DNA from: Glutamicibacter arilaitensis Re117
GTDB lineage: Bacteria > Actinomycetota > Actinomycetes > Actinomycetales > Micrococcaceae
Direction: 5' to 3'
NCBI RefSeq assembly: GCF_000197735.1
Contig: NC_014550.1
Location: 2,418,001-2,482,000 of the forward strand
DNA: 64,000 nucleotides
Of this stretch, positions 51,431 through 60,031 are shown one piece after another. The stretch's first letter is position 1. Each line of letters starts with the position of its first letter. The position numbers and the translations under genes were made by a program. The notes under the pieces were generated by a model that was given only the letters and a program-made list of their open reading frames with translations, made no database searches and was not told where the DNA came from.

Positions 51431-52108
51431 GTGGAGAATTACTTATCCATATTCACTGAGTACGACATTCCCGGAGCTTTCTGGGTCAATATCCAACTAA
51501 CTTTCTGGGCCGCCATTGGCGCCCTAGTCCTGGGCACCATCTTGGCGTTGCTGCGCATCTCCCCCGTGGGAAGCTTCCAAGCCATTGGCACCAGCTACGT
51601 CAACTTGATTCGTAACACCCCGCTGACCATCATCATCCTGTTCTGCGTCCTGGCGCTTTATGGCCAGCTCGGATTCGTGCTCAGCGGCGACTTCCAAGCG
51701 AACTTCTTCCGCCTGGCCGTTGTCGGTCTTGCGGTCTACCACGCTGCGTTCGTCTGCGAGGCAATTCGTTCAGGTGTGAACACCGTTCCGCTGGGACAGG
51801 CAGAAGCTGCCCGTGCCATTGGCTTGAGCTTCTTGCCAGCTGCACGCTTGGTCATCTTGCCGCAGGCTTTCCGCGGCGCGATTGTTCCGCTGGGCAACAC
51901 CTTGATTGCCCTGATCAAGAACTCCACCGTTGCAGCGGTCGGTTCGGTAGCCACCGAATCTTCCTCTGTTATGAAGACCATGATTGAGTTCCGAGCAGAT
52001 ATCGTGATCCCGATCTTCTTGACCTTCGCCATCGGCTTCGTGATCATTGTTATCCCTGTTGGCCTGTTGACCACCTGGGCCTCGAAGAAACTGGCGGTGG
52101 CACGATGA
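51431..52108 (+). CDS. gluC: Glutamate-type ABC transporter permease GluC
   Basis: The 225-residue HisM-type permease has about five hydrophobic segments and the EAA loop GQAEAARAIGLSFLPAARLVILPQAFR. GTG 51431 has AGAGG about seven bases upstream; the longer frame from 51395 lacks support. It overlaps gluD by four bases (ATGA), so the two permeases are made together. Confidence 0.88.
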   Translation: MENYLSIFTEYDIPGAFWVNIQLTFWAAIGALVLGTILALLRISPVGSFQAIGTSYVNLIRNTPLTIIILFCVLALYGQLGFVLSGDFQANFFRLAVVGLAVYHAAFVCEAIRSGVNTVPLGQAEAARAIGLSFLPAARLVILPQAFRGAIVPLGNTLIALIKNSTVAAVGSVATESSSVMKTMIEFRADIVIPIFLTFAIGFVIIVIPVGLLTTWASKKLAVAR

Positions 52109-53016
52109 GCGCCTCAATTCTCTTTGACACTCCCGGCCCGAAGGCCAAACGCCGGATCCTGCTGATCAACATCGTCGGCGCCCTGATTGCTGCGGGCATC
52201 GTGGCATGGATCATCATGGGCCTTGCAGCCAAGGACCAGATGCAGGTTTCCCAGTGGGATGACTTCATTGAAGGCAGCACCTGGAAGAACTACCTGCTAC
52301 CCGGACTGTGGAACACCCTGAAGGCCGCGCTCTTCGGCATCATCGGGTCGGTGATCTTCGGTTTGATCTTCGGCGTTGGACGGCTTTCGCAGAACAAGCT
52401 GATCAACGGTTTCTGCACCGTGATCGTCGAGTTCTTCCGTGCCGTTCCAGTGCTGCTGATGATCGTCTTCTTCAACGTGTTCTTCGCCCGCTCCCTGGCC
52501 CTGCCAGGCGACACAGCAATGTGGGCAGTTGTTGCCGCCCTGGTCTTCTACAACGGTTCGGTTGTTGCAGAGCTGGTACGTTCTGGCGTGCACAACCTGC
52601 CTAGAGGCCAGCGTGAAGCAGGCATTGCCATCGGACTGACCCGTGGCATGTCGTTGCGGCATATTGAAATCCCACAGGCCCTGGTGGCCATGTTGCCGGC
52701 GTTGATCGGCCAGTTCGTTGTCATTTTGAAGGACTCCGCACTGGGCTACATCATCAGCTTCAACGAATTGCTGTTCTTCGCCCGCACATATTCCTCGCCT
52801 AACGGCAACGTGTTGCAGGCGCTGATTGTGGCAGCAGCCATCTTCATTCTGATCAACTTCACCCTCAGCAAGATCGCCGTGCTGGTCTCGAGCCGGCTGA
52901 GCAGCCGTGTGAAGAAGGAAAAGAATACTCCTGCCAACCCAGCTGCAGCAATTGTCGCAGCCCCTGCAGGCCTTGACGTGCCAGCTCCAAAGGATCCTGC
53001 CGATCCCAAGGCCTAG
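52105..53016 (+). CDS. gluD: Glutamate-type ABC transporter permease GluD
   Basis: The 303-residue permease has an N-terminal membrane helix (ILLINIVGALIAAGIVAWIIMGL), further helices and the EAA loop GQREAGIAIGLTRGMSLRHIEIPQA. It ends in a 40-residue Lys/Pro/Ala tail unlike GluC. It pairs with GluC to form the channel. It is last in the operon and followed by a strong terminator. Confidence 0.88.
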   Translation: MSASILFDTPGPKAKRRILLINIVGALIAAGIVAWIIMGLAAKDQMQVSQWDDFIEGSTWKNYLLPGLWNTLKAALFGIIGSVIFGLIFGVGRLSQNKLINGFCTVIVEFFRAVPVLLMIVFFNVFFARSLALPGDTAMWAVVAALVFYNGSVVAELVRSGVHNLPRGQREAGIAIGLTRGMSLRHIEIPQALVAMLPALIGQFVVILKDSALGYIISFNELLFFARTYSSPNGNVLQALIVAAAIFILINFTLSKIAVLVSSRLSSRVKKEKNTPANPAAAIVAAPAGLDVPAPKDPADPKA

Positions 53017-53027
53017 CAGCTGAGAAC

Positions 53028-53075
53028 AAAAAAATCTCCGTACCGTTTGAGTCAAAACGGTACGGAGATTTTTTT
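53028..53075. terminator. Bidirectional terminator between gluD and dapE
   Basis: A 21-bp perfect stem (53028-53048 with 53055-53075) begins with seven A and ends with seven T, an ideal intrinsic terminator in both directions. Confidence 0.95.
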
Positions 53076-53109
53076 ATTGCGGCAAAAGCCTACTGGCCCA
53101 GTGCGTCCG

Positions 53110-54186
53110 CTAGCTCAGCCAGGTGCGCAGGGTCTGCAAGCATTCGCGGATAGCCTGCTGTGGCACATGCTCATCATCGCTGTGCGCCAGCAGGGCATCG
53201 CCCGGTCCGAAGTTCACTGCCGAAATCCCCAAGGCGGAGAAGCGTGAAACGTCGGTCCAACCGTACTTGGGCTTGGGCTCCTGGCCCAGCACCTTGATCA
53301 GGTCGGCGGCGATTTCTTGATCCAATCCTGGCTTGGCTCCATCAGCACCATCGGTACGTTCGATCTCAAAGCCGTCAAAAAGATCGAATACCACCGCTTC
53401 AGCTTGCGCCAGCGACTTATCCGGAGCGAAGCGGTAATTCACTTCCACCTCGCAGTAATCCGGAATCACGTTGCCGGCGATACCGCCAGCAACCCGGACC
53501 GCGTTCATTCCTTCGCGGTATTCCAGGCCCTCAACGGTAATGGTCTGCGGCTGGTACTCAGCCAAGCGGCGCAGGATTTCACCGGCATCATGAATGGCGT
53601 TATGCCCCATCCAGGCTCGGCCCGAGTGGGCTGCCTTGCCGTGGGTTCGGATGACGAAGCGGCTCGTTCCATTGCAACCGCCTTCCACCGTGCCGTTGGT
53701 TGGTTCAAGCAGGATCGCGAAATCCGCCTCCAGCAGTTCGGGGCTGTTCCTTGCTAGGCGTCCCAACCCGGATTTGGCGGCTTCGACTTCCTCATGATCG
53801 TAGAAGACGTAGGTGACATCGTATTTGGCGTCGGTCAGCTCGGCAGCCAGCGCCAGCTGCACGGCGACGCCGCCTTTCATGTCGGTGGCTCCTCGGCCGT
53901 AGAGCACCCCGTCAATAACCTGGGCGGGCACCGTTCCCTTGGCCCCTTCGGTGCGCGGCAGCGGTACCGTGTCCAAATGTCCGGCCAGCACCACGCGGCG
54001 CTCGCGGCCAAAATTGGTGCGGGCGAGAATGGCATCTTGGTCCCGATGCACTTCAAGATGCGGGTACTTAAGCAGTGCCTGGTGCACCTTGTCGGCAATT
54101 TCTTGTTCATTGCCGGAAACAGATTCAATGTTCATGATCTGTTCGGTGAGCAGGGCAACGTCTTGCTGCAGATCCAATTCGTTCAC
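53110..54186 (-). CDS. dapE: Succinyl-diaminopimelate desuccinylase DapE
   Basis: The 358-residue M20 metalloenzyme has LAGHLDTVPLP, GRGATDMKGGVAVQLALAAEL and DHEEVEAAKSGLG, carrying the two-zinc ligands and catalytic Glu. It releases succinate from N-succinyl-diaminopimelate in lysine and cell-wall synthesis. GTG 54186 has AGGAAA about nine bases upstream. It is divergent from dapD, the earlier step of the same pathway. Confidence 0.94.
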   Translation of the reverse strand: MNELDLQQDVALLTEQIMNIESVSGNEQEIADKVHQALLKYPHLEVHRDQDAILARTNFGRERRVVLAGHLDTVPLPRTEGAKGTVPAQVIDGVLYGRGATDMKGGVAVQLALAAELTDAKYDVTYVFYDHEEVEAAKSGLGRLARNSPELLEADFAILLEPTNGTVEGGCNGTSRFVIRTHGKAAHSGRAWMGHNAIHDAGEILRRLAEYQPQTITVEGLEYREGMNAVRVAGGIAGNVIPDYCEVEVNYRFAPDKSLAQAEAVVFDLFDGFEIERTDGADGAKPGLDQEIAADLIKVLGQEPKPKYGWTDVSRFSALGISAVNFGPGDALLAHSDDEHVPQQAIRECLQTLRTWLS

Positions 54187-54255
54187 GACTGGCTTTTCCT
54201 GAGTCTCTCAGCTTCACTTTTTTGTCATTTTCAACGTTACTCCGGGCAACAAAGA

Positions 54256-54261
54256 TACGAT
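54256..54261 (+). promoter_or_regulatory. -10 box of a likely leaderless transcript (dapD)
   Basis: TACGAT lies six bases before the ATG at 54268, inside the 81-bp dapE-dapD gap. Confidence 0.5.
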
Positions 54262-54267
54262 CAGTGT

Positions 54268-55221
54268 ATGACTTCAGAATCTGTGGCATCCAGCGAATCA
54301 TCTGTACGTTTAGCCTCGGCCCATGGGCTGGCAACGATCGCTTCCGATGGAACGATCCTTGATGTTTGGTACCCGGCTCCGGTCTTGGGCGAAATCGCCT
54401 TGGCTGAAGAGCTTTCCGGTGAACTCGCTGCCGCTGCGCAGGACGATGCAGCCCGCGGCACCACCCAAAAAGTCGTTTCACTGACCATTAATCTTGATGT
54501 AGCCCCAGCTGACACCGCTGATGTGTGGCTGCGCCTGCACCTGCTCTCCCACCGTCTGGTCCAGCCCAACAGCATCAACCTCGACGGCATCTTCGGCCAC
54601 CTCGCCAACGTCGTGTGGACCAACTTCGGTCCGTGCCAAGTTGAAGGGTTCGAGGTCACCCGCTTGAAGCTGCGCGCCCGTGGCGATGTAACCGTGTACG
54701 GAGTGGACAAGTTCCCGCGCATGGTCGACTACGTGGTGCCTGCTGGCGTGCGTATCGCCGACGCCGGCCGCGTTCGCCTCGGCGCCCACCTAGCGGCAGG
54801 AACCACCGTGATGCACGAAGGTTTCGTCAACTTCAATGCAGGCACTCTGGGCACCTCGATGGTCGAAGGCCGCATCTCGGCTTCGGTTGTCGTGGGCGAT
54901 GGCTCGGATGTGGGCGGCGGCGCCTCCATCATGGGCACCCTCTCCGGTGGCGGTAAGGAACGCATCGTCATTGGCGAACGCGTGCTTTTGGGCGCCAACG
55001 CCGGTGTGGGCATCTCCATCGGGGATGACTCGGTCGTGGAAGCCGGCCTGTATGTCACCGCGGGCACCCGCGTGGTCTTGGACGAGCAGCAGGTCAAGGC
55101 GCTGGAACTTTCCGGTGTGCCAAATCTGCTCTTCCGTCGCAACTCGATCACCGGCGCCGTCGAAGCGCTGCCTCGTGCCGGCCAGACTGTGGAGCTGAAC
55201 AGCGCCCTGCACGCCAACTAA
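54268..55221 (+). CDS. dapD: 2,3,4,5-tetrahydropyridine-2,6-dicarboxylate N-succinyltransferase DapD
   Basis: The 317-residue protein is of the actinobacterial DapD type. An N-terminal alpha/beta domain is followed by a left-handed beta-helix of hexapeptide repeats (GVRIADAGRVRLGAHLAAGTTV ... VGDGSDVGGGASIMG ... IGDDSVVEAGLYV split over about residues 165-270). It succinylates tetrahydrodipicolinate. The open frame upstream to 53794 runs antisense through dapE and is rejected; ATG 54268 fits the promoter. Confidence 0.94.
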   Translation: MTSESVASSESSVRLASAHGLATIASDGTILDVWYPAPVLGEIALAEELSGELAAAAQDDAARGTTQKVVSLTINLDVAPADTADVWLRLHLLSHRLVQPNSINLDGIFGHLANVVWTNFGPCQVEGFEVTRLKLRARGDVTVYGVDKFPRMVDYVVPAGVRIADAGRVRLGAHLAAGTTVMHEGFVNFNAGTLGTSMVEGRISASVVVGDGSDVGGGASIMGTLSGGGKERIVIGERVLLGANAGVGISIGDDSVVEAGLYVTAGTRVVLDEQQVKALELSGVPNLLFRRNSITGAVEALPRAGQTVELNSALHAN

Positions 55222-55239
55222 TTTATTGCCCATCAAAAT

Positions 55240-55275
55240 ACTGGCAGATCACCATGGTGATCTGCCAGTTTCTTC
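55240..55275. terminator. Terminator between dapD and the unrecognised gene
   Basis: A 14-bp perfect stem (55240-55253 with 55256-55269) with a two-base loop is followed by TTCTTCG. It lies between convergent stops. Confidence 0.8.
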
Positions 55276-55284
55276 GTTTTCTGC

Positions 55285-55893
55285 TCATCCTCCGGGGAAG
55301 ATGATGGTCACCATCGGCTGAATAAAGCCTTGGAAGGCCTTGGAGTCGCGTAGCAGCGACGTACTGGCCACGATGGTAGCTGTGCCGGTCAGCCAGGCTC
55401 TTGGCTCGCCTAAAGGCACGTCAATGAGCTGGATCTCTTGGCGGCAGCTTTGGCTTTCGTGTTCCACCCCGTGGTCGATCAGGATTCTTTCCAGCTCATC
55501 CATCCGCTGGGGCACGTATTGCCCGCTGTTTTCGGCAAAGTCTTGGGCATGCTGCTGGGCAAAAACGGTGGCTTGGCCATAGTGCGCACGTGCTAGGCGA
55601 GCCAGTGCCGGATAGCCTTCATCTTCGAGCCGCCTGATCAGTTCCTCATTGGCGCTGGGTTCATCGGCAGGAGCTGCGGTGGTCAGCGAATCCCACCAAG
55701 AACTCCATTCCTGCTTGAGCTGGCCGTGCGAGTCATCTTCGATGTTGCGGTTTTTGATGTTCGATGCCAGTTTGCTGTTGGGCCCGGCTTCAGCGGGGTG
55801 CACGCCTGATAGTTCGCGCAAGTACAGCGCCATCAGCATATTCTGATTGGTATTTATGGCCAGAGACCAATTATTTCCACGACGCGAGTACAT
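55285..55893 (-). CDS. Hypothetical protein, no family recognised
   Basis: The 202-residue protein shows no motif that I know. It starts MYSRRGNNWSLAINTNQNMLMALYLRELSG, has a Trp-rich acidic helix (KQEWSSWWDSL), an Ala/Arg-rich helical middle and a beta-like end (PMVTIIFPGG). No signal peptide or membrane segment is evident. ATG 55893 has GGTGGG just upstream; the frame continues to 55989 without a better site. It lies alone between dapD and gltA with terminators on both sides, so it is monocistronic. Confidence 0.65.
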   Translation of the reverse strand: MYSRRGNNWSLAINTNQNMLMALYLRELSGVHPAEAGPNSKLASNIKNRNIEDDSHGQLKQEWSSWWDSLTTAAPADEPSANEELIRRLEDEGYPALARLARAHYGQATVFAQQHAQDFAENSGQYVPQRMDELERILIDHGVEHESQSCRQEIQLIDVPLGEPRAWLTGTATIVASTSLLRDSKAFQGFIQPMVTIIFPGG

Positions 55894-55972
55894 GCATCCC
55901 ACCTGACTTTTCGGCACACTTGTCGTTTCCCCTGTCTCAAAGGATACTCCCGAAATACCGCTTAAAACAGTG

Positions 55973-56011
55973 AAGGACCTGTCTGCCACTTGCGTGGAAA
56001 GACAGGTCCTT
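55973..56011 (-). terminator. Terminator of gltA
   Basis: A 12-bp outer stem (55973-55984 with 56000-56011) encloses a 4-bp inner stem. On the minus strand CACTGTTTTAAG follows. Confidence 0.8.
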
Positions 56012-56034
56012 GAACCAGTTTCTAGAAACTTCCC

Positions 56035-57321
56035 TTAGGCCTGGTAGCCGGGGTAGTCACGAGCGGTTTCGCCCATGTACAGCTGGCGTGGGCGGCCGAT
56101 CTTCAACTCTGGGTCCTTGATCATTTCGCGCCACTGTGCGATCCAGCCTGGCAGACGGCCGATGGCGAACAGCACGGTGAACATCTTCTCCGGGAAGCCC
56201 ATGGCGGTGTAGATCAGGCCGGTGTAGAAGTCCACATTCGGGTAGAGCTTGCGCGAGATGAAGTACTCATCGTTCAGCGCAGTCTCTTCCAGCTTCATCG
56301 CGATCTCAAGCAGCTCGTTCTTGCCCTGCTTTGCCAGCAGGTCGTGGGCGGTCTTCTTGATGATCTTGGCGCGAGGATCGTAGTTCTTGTATACGCGGTG
56401 GCCGAAGCCCATCAGGCGTACGCCGTCTTCCTTGTTCTTGACCTTGGCCATGAACTCTTCAGGACTAATGCCCGAAGACTGGATTTCGCGCAGCATCTTC
56501 AGCACAGCTTCGTTGGCGCCGCCGTGGGCAGGGCCGGACAGTGCGTGGATACCAGCCGAAACCGAAGCGAACATGTTGGCTTCCGAAGAACCAACCAGGC
56601 GCACGGTGGAGGTCGAGCAGTTCTGCTCGTGGTCTGCGTGCAGGATCAGCAGCAGGTCAAGAGCCTTGACCACATCTGGATCCGCGATGTATGGCTCGGC
56701 GGCGGTGCCGAAGCACAGGCGCAGGAAGTTCTCGACCATGTTCATCGAGTTGTCCGGGTACAGCAGTGCCTGGCCAATCGACTTCTTGTGCGAGTACGCG
56801 GCCAGTACAGGCAGCTTTGCCAGCAGGCGCAGGGTCGAACGCTCGACCTGTGCGTCATCCTTTGGATCCAGCGAATCCTGGTACCAGGTCGACAGGGCCG
56901 AAACAGCCGAGGACAGCACTGGCATTGGGTGCGCATCGCGTGGGAAGCCGCCGAAGAAGCCCTTGAGCTCTTCGTGCAGCAGGGTGTGGCGGCGCAGCGA
57001 GTTGTCGAAGTCGGCAAGCTGATCAGCAGTTGGCAGTTCGCCGTAGATCAGCAGGTAGGTTACCTCGATGAAGCTGGACTTCTCGGCCAGCTGCTCGATA
57101 GGGTAACCGCGGTAGCGCAGGATGCCTGCGTCACCGTCGATGTAGGTGATCGCGGACTTGGTAGCCGCGGTGTTCATGAAGCCAGGATCGTAGGTCACGT
57201 TCCCGGTGGTCTTCAAAAGCGGGGCTACGCCAAATCCATCGTTGCCCTCAGTTGCCTGAATTACTGGCAGCTCAAGATTGGATTCTCCAAAGTGTAGCTG
57301 TGCAGACGTAGTATCTGTCAT
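56035..57321 (-). CDS. gltA: Citrate synthase GltA
   Basis: The 428-residue type II citrate synthase has the catalytic His motifs ILHADHEQNCSTSTVRLVGS and GPAHGGANEAVLKML, and GFGHRVYKNYDPRAK. It condenses acetyl-CoA and oxaloacetate. ATG 57321 has AGGAG five bases upstream. A GTG at 57369 is in frame and lies five bases after TATGTT, more likely marking the transcription start of a 48-base leader. It is followed by its own terminator. Confidence 0.95.
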   Translation of the reverse strand: MTDTTSAQLHFGESNLELPVIQATEGNDGFGVAPLLKTTGNVTYDPGFMNTAATKSAITYIDGDAGILRYRGYPIEQLAEKSSFIEVTYLLIYGELPTADQLADFDNSLRRHTLLHEELKGFFGGFPRDAHPMPVLSSAVSALSTWYQDSLDPKDDAQVERSTLRLLAKLPVLAAYSHKKSIGQALLYPDNSMNMVENFLRLCFGTAAEPYIADPDVVKALDLLLILHADHEQNCSTSTVRLVGSSEANMFASVSAGIHALSGPAHGGANEAVLKMLREIQSSGISPEEFMAKVKNKEDGVRLMGFGHRVYKNYDPRAKIIKKTAHDLLAKQGKNELLEIAMKLEETALNDEYFISRKLYPNVDFYTGLIYTAMGFPEKMFTVLFAIGRLPGWIAQWREMIKDPELKIGRPRQLYMGETARDYPGYQA

Positions 57322-57419
57322 TGCATCTCCTAACCGGAAAGCGTGTAGTTCCGAAAGGTCAGTCGTCACCGTAGAACATACCGCGATTTGACCCTTTCAA
57401 GCTAATTAGGCTGTCATCT

Positions 57420-58535
57420 TCACCGATTGGCGGAAGAATTCAGCCGTTCAACGGCAGCAGCAATCCGTTCATCGGATGCGGTCAGGGAAACGCGCACATG
57501 GCGCTCCCCCGCACTGCCGTAGAAGACTCCCGGGCCGGCAACAATGCCAAGTTCAGCCAAGGCCTCGATAGTCTGAAAGCTCGGGCGGGAATCAGTGCAC
57601 CAAAGGTACAGGCCAGCCACCGAATCCTCGATGGTCAACCCGAAGTTTTCCAATGCCGGGCGCAATGCAGCACGGCGGGCACGGTACAGCTCGCGCTGCA
57701 CGGCGACATGGGCGTCATCGTTCAGGGCCACAGCCATGGCGTGCTGGATCGGGCCGGGAAGAATCATGCCTGCATGCTTGCGGCTGTTGACCAGGGCAGG
57801 CATCAAGTTTGGCGCACCGGCCACGAAAGCGGCGCGGTAGCCAGCAAGATTCGATTGCTTGGACAGCGAGTACAGGGCGAACAGGTCATCAAGATTTCCC
57901 CCGTTGACCTCCGGGTCCAGGATGCTTGGAATCTTCCCCTCGTATTCGTCCCAGCCCAATTCGGCGTAGCACTCATCGGAGGCCACAACCGCACCCATTT
58001 CACGGGCCTGAGCCACGATGCCGGCCAGTTGGGCGGCATCAAGGACTTTGCCGGTGGGATTTCCCGGGGAGTTCACCCAGATCAGCTTCACCTGGGCGCG
58101 CTGTTCTGCGGTCAGTTCCGAGAGGTCATCGGTGGCGATCGGCGTGGCACCGACCAGCTGAGCACCAATGTCATAGGTGGGGTAGGCAATCTTGGGACGA
58201 ACCACGATATCGCCTGCACCAAGTCCCAAGAACAGCGGCAACCAAGCCACCATTTCCTTGGAGCCCACCGTTGGCATGACGTCATCGGTACTCAGCGTCG
58301 TGACATTACGTCCACGGGCGAACCAGTCAACGATGGCCTGGCGGACTTCCAGCGTTCCGTGTGTGGTCGGATAGCCGTGGGAGTTCGCGGCGTCGGCTAG
58401 CGCCTGCTGGATCAGCTGCGGGGTGTCATCGATCGGGGTGCCGATCGACAGATCCACGACTCCCCCTGGATGCGCGGACGCCTGCTTCCGGTAAGGAGCA
58501 AGCTGGTTCCAGGGGTAATCGGGGAGCTCAAGCAT
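57420..58535 (-). CDS. dapC: Succinyldiaminopimelate transaminase DapC
   Basis: The 371-residue class I aminotransferase has PTVGSKEMVAWLP, NSPGNPTGKV, SDECYAELGW and the PLP lysine in YSLSKQSNLAGYR. It matches the actinobacterial DapC type that follows fdxA (Rv1177-Rv1178 order). It would transaminate N-succinyl-2-amino-6-ketopimelate, between DapD and DapE, both encoded 3-4 kb away. It starts 12 bases after the fdxA stop. Confidence 0.9.
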   Translation of the reverse strand: MLELPDYPWNQLAPYRKQASAHPGGVVDLSIGTPIDDTPQLIQQALADAANSHGYPTTHGTLEVRQAIVDWFARGRNVTTLSTDDVMPTVGSKEMVAWLPLFLGLGAGDIVVRPKIAYPTYDIGAQLVGATPIATDDLSELTAEQRAQVKLIWVNSPGNPTGKVLDAAQLAGIVAQAREMGAVVASDECYAELGWDEYEGKIPSILDPEVNGGNLDDLFALYSLSKQSNLAGYRAAFVAGAPNLMPALVNSRKHAGMILPGPIQHAMAVALNDDAHVAVQRELYRARRAALRPALENFGLTIEDSVAGLYLWCTDSRPSFQTIEALAELGIVAGPGVFYGSAGERHVRVSLTASDERIAAAVERLNSSANR

Positions 58536-58547
58536 AAAAGTGAAAAC

Positions 58548-58871
58548 CTAGCCTTGGTTCTGTGGTGGCAAGGCGCTGATCAATGGATGGTCAGTGCCGG
58601 TATTACCAATTTTAGCGGCACCGCCGGGGGAACCAAGTTCGTCGAAAAAGTCGACGTTTGCCTTGTAATAGTCGGCCCATTCATCAGGCACATCATCTTC
58701 GTAGTAGATGGCTTCAACTGGGCAGACAGGTTCGCAGGCGCCGCAGTCAACACATTCATCCGGGTGAATGTAGAGCGAGCGCTCACCTTCATAGATACAA
58801 TCTACCGGGCACTCTTCGACGCACGCCTTGTCTTTAACGTCGACGCACGGCTGAGCGATGATGTAAGTCAC
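58548..58871 (-). CDS. fdxA: Ferredoxin FdxA (7Fe-8S type)
   Basis: The 107-residue ferredoxin has an N-terminal 3Fe-4S pattern ([14 protein letters not shown]) and a 4Fe-4S pattern ([12 protein letters not shown]), with a 45-residue acidic tail. It is a soluble electron carrier, partner unknown. GTG 58871 has AAGGAAAGG 11 bases upstream; the GTG at 58895 would place that site inside the gene. It is upstream of dapC in a two-gene operon. Confidence 0.93.
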   Translation of the reverse strand: MTYIIAQPCVDVKDKACVEECPVDCIYEGERSLYIHPDECVDCGACEPVCPVEAIYYEDDVPDEWADYYKANVDFFDELGSPGGAAKIGNTGTDHPLISALPPQNQG

Positions 58872-59085
58872 GAGGGCCGAGACCTTTCCTTGCACTGGGT
58901 GGTTTCAACAGGAGCTAGTGGTTTCTTTAGATGCTCTTTGAAACCTCTACCAGCTCAAACTACAGTCTAGTCCTGATACCCATGCATCGGACCGCCCATT
59001 GACCCGCTGTGACGTAATCGACGATTCACATTTCAGCTACTTGGGGTTCAGATGAATTCTTCTTACGGAAAGATGACGTGCACAA

Positions 59086-59328
59086 ATGCTGAGTTTTAGT
59101 GATGTGACTCCCGGTGAACGCCTAGTTGTGCGCTACCGGTTATCCGATGTGCGCACCGGCGAACATTTTTCAGATGCCTTGGGCGAGTTGCAGGAAGTCA
59201 CCGAGCAATCGGTGACCATCCAGACGCGCACCGAGCTGGTGAGAATCCCCCGCGAGGCGATCACCCACGCCAAGCGTGTCCCGCCTCCCCCGGCACGGCG
59301 TCGGCCGCGTGCTTCGCGCAGCGAGTAG
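59086..59328 (+). CDS. Small SH3-barrel-like protein, resembles the N-terminal domain of actinobacterial acetyltransferases
   Basis: The 80-residue basic protein has a beta-rich pattern (GERLVVRYRLSDV, DALGELQEV, VTIQTRTELVRIPREAITHAKRVPPPP) and an Arg-rich tail. The pattern GERVVVRYRL...DALGEL...TR..V.IP...AKRVPP recurs, to my memory, as the N-terminal module of some GNAT proteins, here standing alone. The function is unknown. It is divergent from fdxA; the binding site is weak. Confidence 0.65.
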   Translation: MLSFSDVTPGERLVVRYRLSDVRTGEHFSDALGELQEVTEQSVTIQTRTELVRIPREAITHAKRVPPPPARRRPRASRSE

Positions 59329-59439
59329 CCCCTCGAAGCGGAGCCAGGATTCATTTGAGCCATGGTGCTTGGCCAGCTTTGCCCTGTAGCTAGGGGCGAC
59401 ATGTGATTTGAATCTGCCAATCACTCAAGGCTTTTCGCG

Positions 59440-59445
59440 TATGCT
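59440..59445 (+). promoter_or_regulatory. -10 box of a likely leaderless transcript (HTH regulator)
   Basis: TATGCT lies six bases before the ATG at 59452, with no Shine-Dalgarno sequence. Confidence 0.5.
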
Positions 59446-59451
59446 GTCTAC

Positions 59452-59961
59452 ATGCCCTCCGATAAACTTGTCCAATCGCGAGCACGAGCTCTCAGCTCTC
59501 CGTTGAGGCTTCGCATTTTGCGCTTGTGCCTCCACGAGTCACGTACAAACAAGGAAATTGCGGACATTCTCGATTTGAATCCCGCGACCTCGTTGCACCA
59601 TGTGCGCACCTTGGTCAGCAACGGCTACCTCGCCGCTGAGGAAGCACGCCGCGGCAACCGCGGGGCCAAAGAAGTGCCCTACCGCAGCACCAAGCAGTCC
59701 TGGGGCACCCGCATCCCCGATGCGGCCCCGATGCTGGTAGATACTTTCCTGCAGGAAATTGAAGGACTTGCTCCGCAGGAAATACAGGTGGTCCGCTTGG
59801 GCCTGAAACTCAATGAGGAGAATCAGAAGGAGCTGATGAGCCGCCTGCGTTCTGTCATCGAGGATTACGCGGTGCGCGACCCTGATCCAGATGGCGTGGC
59901 CACATCCTTGTTCCTTGCCCATCACCTGGATCTGACCGGCAATACGCCCAAAGACCAGTAA
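59452..59961 (+). CDS. ArsR-like winged helix-turn-helix transcriptional regulator
   Basis: The 169-residue protein has an N-terminal winged helix (ALSSPLRLRILRLCLHESRTNKEIADILDLNPATSLHHVRTLVSNGYL region), with a wing rich in Arg/Gly, and a C-terminal helical domain. The pattern SSPLRLRIL and LHHVRTL is typical of ArsR/HTH_20 regulators, but no metal-binding cysteines are present. The target genes are unknown. Confidence 0.85.
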   Translation: MPSDKLVQSRARALSSPLRLRILRLCLHESRTNKEIADILDLNPATSLHHVRTLVSNGYLAAEEARRGNRGAKEVPYRSTKQSWGTRIPDAAPMLVDTFLQEIEGLAPQEIQVVRLGLKLNEENQKELMSRLRSVIEDYAVRDPDPDGVATSLFLAHHLDLTGNTPKDQ

Positions 59962-59977
59962 GCAGCACTTGGCCGTT

Positions 59978-60027
59978 AAACACTGAAGGAGTTCTTCCCC
60001 ATCTGGGGAAGAACTCCTTCAGTGTTT
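59978..60027. terminator. Bidirectional terminator between the HTH regulator and the membrane protein
   Basis: A 23-bp perfect stem (59978-60000 with 60005-60027) with an ATCT loop begins AAA and ends TTT, between convergent genes. Confidence 0.9.
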
Positions 60028-60031
60028 AGTT

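Noticed and set aside
53794..54267. N-terminal extension of dapD of 158 residues
   Set aside because: It runs antisense through dapE; the DapD family begins at the ATG at 54268, which has a promoter box.
57322..57369. Longer citrate synthase starting at GTG 57369
   Set aside because: A strong AGGAG lies before ATG 57321, and the extra 16 residues look like the leader between promoter and start.
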